The position numbers and the translations under genes are program-made. This document shows, piece after piece, positions 60,294 through 64,000 of a DNA stretch of 64,000 bases (positions are counted from its first letter, which is position 1; each line of letters opens with the position of its first letter). This stretch comes from Neobacillus niacini (lineage in GTDB: Bacteria; Bacillota; Bacilli; Bacillales; Cytobacillaceae): assembly GCF_000759675.1 (NCBI RefSeq), contig NZ_BAWM01000020.1, positions 275,750 through 339,749 on the forward strand, given 5' to 3'. A model generated the notes under the pieces. That model had not been told where the DNA came from. It did not search any database and was given only the letters and a program-made list of their open reading frames with translations.

Positions 60294-63200
60294 TTAATTG
60301 ACTGAGCCGCTTGGCGCATTGTCCGTTGTCGTAGGCAGTTGTTGATCACTCAATTGCGTTACTTGGTCCTGAGTCAATGCGCCGCTATATACGCGAACGT
60401 CGTCCAGCAGTCCATTGTAAGCTTCTCCGCCGGTTTCAGTGGCTCCCAGCACGATTTTACTCGTTACAGTCGGAAGCGGTCCGACATCCGTTGCTTTGCT
60501 TGCCACTAAGTTACCGTCGACATAGATCTTCAGCCCCTGTGCCTGATCGTAGGTAGCCGCATAATGATGCCAATTGTTATCGTTGTAGGTCCATGGAAAA
60601 CTCAGCGCTTTATAACTGGATGAACCATTGGTCCAATAGGCCGCGCGAGCTTGACCCCCGGCCAACTGAAGGGCCGTGAAACGGTTAGAATGACGGAAAA
60701 TGCTCACGGTGCCTGCTGCAGGCTGAGAAGTCTTGAACCAAAACGATACGGACTCGTTACCCGTTTGATTCAAAGTTGCCGAAGAGCTGAACTCGGCCCT
60801 TGAGCCGCCGCTGAAAGCAAGCGCTCCGCCGATCTTGCCCGAACTGTTCCAAGTCGGGTTGTTAACCAAAGTTCCGGTGTTACCTTTGCCTGAAGCATCG
60901 CCGACGGTTGTACCGGTGCCTTCATCGAACTTCCAGTGGGCTGCTAGTTCGGCAGGCTTTGCAGTTACGCTCATGCTTATTGTCAATGGGACGTTGTTCG
61001 GGTTTGTGACTCCAATAGGCAGAGTTACTTCTCCTGTTACCGTGAAGGTCTGCGCCGTCGTGGCACTTGGATCGTAGTTTGCACTATTTACATCCCAATT
61101 CACACTGGCATCCACATTTCCCCCATCGGTTACAAGGGCTACTTTTTCGGGCAATCCAAGAGCTGCCGCTGTTTTGGCCGTTCCGATGGGCACTGTTACC
61201 GGTGCAGGTACTGTGATGCTGTTCAATTTTTTTTCTTGAACCTCTGTCAATTCAAACCAGTTCAATCTCCAAAAACCTGTATTTGAATTCAGCCTTATTT
61301 TATGTGAGCCTTCACTCAGTTTGACCGTATCAGAAAAAGTGTCATATCTCCAACTCCCGGTTGAAAATGGGGTTCTCGTTTGAGGTACTCCATCTACCTG
61401 GAATTCAACCTCTGCCGGACGCCATGTTGCCACCCTGTAATTTACTTGATAGAATCCCGATTTTGCCACATCTACGTTATATTCCATCCAGTCGTCTTTT
61501 TCTATACTCGTCACTATCCATGCGCGTCCGCCATCATTATTCGGAAAATTTCTAAATACAGAATCCGGTTTTTTCGAATTGTAGTTTACACCTTCTATCC
61601 TTCCTGGCACCGATGCTGAACCAGGCATTACATCTAAAATATTTACATTAAAGCTGGCTGTCTTTCCACCTACAGTCACAGTAATTGGTGCTCCTTCTTT
61701 AAGAGTGGAACTATTAAAGCCGGTAATATTATCATCCGTTACGTTCTCCACTTTTGTTGTTCCATCGCTGTAAGTGCCTGTCACAACCAGCCCGTCTATA
61801 TTCACCCCATCTCCCAGCAGGTAATTCAACTTTGTTGGCAGTTTAGTTATTTCGATGCTTTGCAACTTAACGTCAGAAGTCTCGTTGGCAATTGCCATGA
61901 TCTGATCTGTAGACAATGCTTGATTGTAAACCCTTACTGCATCAATACGTCCATTGAAGCTTTGTTGGCCTCTGCTGTCTGCACCGATATACGTTCCCGT
62001 TGTTGGCTTAGAAGGATCTGTTGTATTATTGGTTACCGGTGTGCTCTTGCCATTGATATAAAGCTCCCAGGTGCCGCTTCTTCTTGCCGCAGTAATATTG
62101 GTCCATTGTCCTGGAGTCAAAGCAGTCTGCGATCCCAGGATCGTCTGACCGTTGATCGCGATTGATACCTTATCTCCCTTGTCATGATCCAGCACGATGG
62201 AATAACCGTTGCTAAGGCCATCGCCATTGGACAAGATCTGCTGCGATCCCGAAGTTGCGCCATTCCACTTCACCCAGGCTGTTAGCGTTAAATTGTTCTG
62301 TTTGTTGGATACAAGATCTGCACTTGCATAATTACCGTCAGCACCGTTCAGGCTGAGTGAAGCGGAACCTTCCATTTTATCCGTCTTATCATAGGCAGCA
62401 CTTCCATGCAAGGTTGCATTAATCCCATTCTTGATACTGTCGTTGCCATTGCCGTTAAATCCCCACATATTTCTGGGTTTGTTACCATCCATAATTTGGA
62501 TTTTATCTATGTTCACGCCCGCTGCGTTGCCATCGCTTTGTATGACGATCTTGTTATTTGGACCCGGATTCAGCTCAACAGGTACCGCCAATTCGTTATA
62601 CGAGCTCATGCTTCCGGTAGTCGGAAAGCTGAGCGTCTGTACTTTGGCTCCATTTACATATATTCCCTTGGTAGCATTGGCAGCATCGGTAGCATACCTT
62701 ATTTTCAATATTTTATTGCCGCCAGAAGCTCCTCCGTCAACCTTGAGCGACTCGATATATGCGCTTCCATGGTTCATATTCACATACTTGCCGCCGGACG
62801 GATTTATGTCGTTGCCAGAGGTTGCATTTGCGAACACACTATCCTCGGCTTCAAACATGCCGGTTGTATTCGGGTGCAGACTCATAGTACCTTCCCATAT
62901 GGTTTTTTTTGTAGTTATATCCCTTCCCTTTATATGCACCTTGTCTTTATATACATCAAACATCATAGCTTGACTATTTAAAACGGCACCGTCTCTTAAT
63001 GCAGTGAATTTATCCGCGAACATGTTGCCTTGTATCTTAGTATCGTCGTGAAGATGTCCTGTTGTTAAAATAACCTGTGGATATTTTTCAAGGATTTTTC
63101 GGAACTCCTGATCCTGTGCAGTTCTTTGATAATAACCATTCGAAGAATATGACTTGGATACGGTCTGGTGAATAGGCTCATGCATGAACACAAAAATCGG

Positions 63201-63758
63201 CTTGTCCGGTTCAGCATTTGCAGCAAGCGTGCGTTCAAACCAGGCTAACTGTTCGTCGGACATATACGCATAATAGGACGGTTTCGTATCATACCCTAAA
63301 AATATAAAGTCATAGTCTTGTATTTCCCGGTGGTAATACACCTTCTTTTCTGGTATTTCTGCCTTTTCTATAAATCTGTTCTTCGCTACATTATAATCCG
63401 ACTGCCAATCATATTCATGATTTCCCATTGCATAATACACCGGCGGATGATCTTTTACAGAATCGATAGCCTTTTTTATGGCGTCATATTCACCGCTATC
63501 CCCGACATTGGTTATATCCCCGGCTAAAACGATTGCACTGGCATTATTATTTTTAGCCTCCGTTACAGCTTTAGCCGTTTTACCCGTATCGCTATGCGTG
63601 TCCGACATTGACATGAAGCTGAAGATAGGATCTTCCGTAGTGTTTTCTGCCCCTGCTGCAGAGCTTTCTGCCGAAGTACTGCCTACTACACCCGCCAGGG
63701 CTACATTCACCAGCATGAGTGATAGAAATAACTTTTTTAACCTTTTAAGAAATAGCAT
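60294..63758 (-). CDS. Secreted multidomain metallophosphoesterase with CBM, LamG and Ig-like domains
   Basis: A 1154-residue exported protein. Signal peptide (1-30); calcineurin-like phosphoesterase (about 45-300) with 'SMSDTHSD', 'VLAGDITNVGD', 'AMGNHEYDW', 'FMHEPIH' and 'TGHLHDD', all metal ligands present; a CBM6/35-like domain ('FEAEDSVFANAT...'); a LamG domain ('LTAWVKWNG'); a Big_3-like domain ('KLNYLLGDGVNIDGLVVTGTYSDGT'); a CBM6 domain ('RIEGVNYNSKKP', 'GFYQVNYRVATW'); a Big_4-like segment; and a second LamG ('AAHWKFDEGTGTTVGDASGKGNTG'). It stops after 'NAPSGSVN' without an anchor, where relatives often go on to SLH domains, so it may be shortened. Base composition is visibly richer in G+C than its neighbours, suggesting transfer, perhaps from Paenibacillus. 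AGGAGG precedes the ATG. Confidence 0.9.
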   Translation of the reverse strand: MLFLKRLKKLFLSLMLVNVALAGVVGSTSAESSAAGAENTTEDPIFSFMSMSDTHSDTGKTAKAVTEAKNNNASAIVLAGDITNVGDSGEYDAIKKAIDSVKDHPPVYYAMGNHEYDWQSDYNVAKNRFIEKAEIPEKKVYYHREIQDYDFIFLGYDTKPSYYAYMSDEQLAWFERTLAANAEPDKPIFVFMHEPIHQTVSKSYSSNGYYQRTAQDQEFRKILEKYPQVILTTGHLHDDTKIQGNMFADKFTALRDGAVLNSQAMMFDVYKDKVHIKGRDITTKKTIWEGTMSLHPNTTGMFEAEDSVFANATSGNDINPSGGKYVNMNHGSAYIESLKVDGGASGGNKILKIRYATDAANATKGIYVNGAKVQTLSFPTTGSMSSYNELAVPVELNPGPNNKIVIQSDGNAAGVNIDKIQIMDGNKPRNMWGFNGNGNDSIKNGINATLHGSAAYDKTDKMEGSASLSLNGADGNYASADLVSNKQNNLTLTAWVKWNGATSGSQQILSNGDGLSNGYSIVLDHDKGDKVSIAINGQTILGSQTALTPGQWTNITAARRSGTWELYINGKSTPVTNNTTDPSKPTTGTYIGADSRGQQSFNGRIDAVRVYNQALSTDQIMAIANETSDVKLQSIEITKLPTKLNYLLGDGVNIDGLVVTGTYSDGTTKVENVTDDNITGFNSSTLKEGAPITVTVGGKTASFNVNILDVMPGSASVPGRIEGVNYNSKKPDSVFRNFPNNDGGRAWIVTSIEKDDWMEYNVDVAKSGFYQVNYRVATWRPAEVEFQVDGVPQTRTPFSTGSWRYDTFSDTVKLSEGSHKIRLNSNTGFWRLNWFELTEVQEKKLNSITVPAPVTVPIGTAKTAAALGLPEKVALVTDGGNVDASVNWDVNSANYDPSATTAQTFTVTGEVTLPIGVTNPNNVPLTISMSVTAKPAELAAHWKFDEGTGTTVGDASGKGNTGTLVNNPTWNSSGKIGGALAFSGGSRAEFSSSATLNQTGNESVSFWFKTSQPAAGTVSIFRHSNRFTALQLAGGQARAAYWTNGSSSYKALSFPWTYNDNNWHHYAATYDQAQGLKIYVDGNLVASKATDVGPLPTVTSKIVLGATETGGEAYNGLLDDVRVYSGALTQDQVTQLSDQQLPTTTDNAPSGSVN

Positions 63759-63829
63759 AATTAAACCTCCTGTTATTCTTTGTAATACTCAATATGAAAT
63801 GGCCGTTGGTCGTCTTGCTTAGCCCGTTT

Positions 63830-64000
63830 AGGGGTCCCTTAGAGGGGTTGAAAATCAAGTGTTGCCTTATAAAAATTTTGATTAAAAAAACGCTATGAAC
63901 GTTGATTTATCAATACGATATAGTTTATTTTTTGAAAAAAGATTGATCAAATCCTTTAATCCTCTCATGTTTCAGACCACATTTTTAGAATAAAGTTCGA
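63830..64000 (+). repeat. Long direct repeat, right copy (cut by window end)
   Basis: Second copy of the 170-base repeat, same orientation as the left one, about 70 bases upstream of the metallophosphoesterase gene. It reaches the last base of the window, so its true length is unknown. Confidence 0.93.

Noticed and set aside
61743..61790. GTGCCTGTCAC inside the metallophosphoesterase gene, like the repeat tail
   Set aside because: It encodes Val-Thr-Gly-Thr in a normal Ig-like domain, lacks the hairpin and is one base short of the 13-mer; taken as chance.
62406..62981. Long plus-strand frames opposite the metallophosphoesterase gene
   Set aside because: They are shadows of a G+C-richer gene on the other strand with clear domains; no ribosome sites or protein motifs.
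1..64000. tRNA, rRNA, prophage, plasmid origin or restriction-modification genes
   Set aside because: I looked for typical signatures on both strands and saw none that could be supported.

Overview
The window looks like a chromosomal segment of a low-G+C, spore-forming Bacillaceae species (Bacillus/Neobacillus type). Signs are strong AGGAGG ribosome sites, many TTG/GTG starts, LxxC lipoproteins, and loci familiar from Bacillus: telA-like/xpaC, ykoFEDC with a TPP riboswitch, alaR-alaT, FecCD-type iron uptake with Fur boxes. I saw no rRNA, tRNA, CRISPR array, prophage or classical insertion sequence.

Layout. 1-7 kb: 3' end of an HD-GYP gene, a 47-aa protein, cutC, a copper nitrite reductase with an FNR-like site, a c-di-GMP-I riboswitch driving a 56-aa orphan protein, a VanY-type lipoprotein and telA-like/xpaC (xpaC frameshifted). 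7-15 kb: ZIP transporter, membrane-anchored trypsin-like protease, a PlsY-like protein overlapping a GNAT/aminotransferase fusion, a broken comM and an REP-associated Y1 transposase (RAYT). 15-20 kb: two lipoproteins, a four-gene MacAB-like export operon and a C39 peptidase. 20-24 kb: ykoFEDC thiamine-precursor uptake. 24-31 kb: a molybdopterin oxidoreductase bracketed by repeats, an ECF sigma factor with a repeat-rich partner, small membrane-anchored proteins and a dead sigma factor. 31-48 kb: manA/ROK sugar kinase, GNAT, VanZ, Nudix, alaR-alaT, EamA transporter, PAS histidine kinase, MOSC, MsrAB, a D-2-hydroxyacid dehydrogenase, a GGDEF-EAL protein and a YiaA/B protein. 48-57 kb: Fur-controlled siderophore uptake with a ferredoxin/flavodoxin reductase, an HxlR/MFS/aldo-keto reductase set, PhnA-like and a secreted EEP hydrolase. 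58-64 kb: a segment bounded by about 170-bp direct repeats holding a HupE/UreJ-like protein and a G+C-richer 1154-residue secreted metallophosphoesterase.

Three themes run through the window. (1) A family of about 16 short palindromic elements carrying GGTGACAGGCACC lies almost wholly between genes, and the RAYT gene lies between two full copies; this looks like a REP/RAYT system in a Firmicute. (2) Gene decay is common: comM, a sigma factor, xpaC, a ring-cleaving dioxygenase, an alpha-mannosidase, a peptidoglycan hydrolase, an S9 peptidase, a YitT-like protein and an FN3 protein persist as broken genes or 3' remnants, several next to the repeats. (3) c-di-GMP signalling appears three times: HD-GYP, a riboswitch and GGDEF-EAL.

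The best candidates for undescribed biology are the riboswitch-controlled 56-aa protein, the PlsY + GNAT-aminotransferase pair, the ECF sigma/repeat-protein pair, and the RAYT elements whose tail core is found in both orientations. All calls are from reading the sequence; none was checked by a database search.
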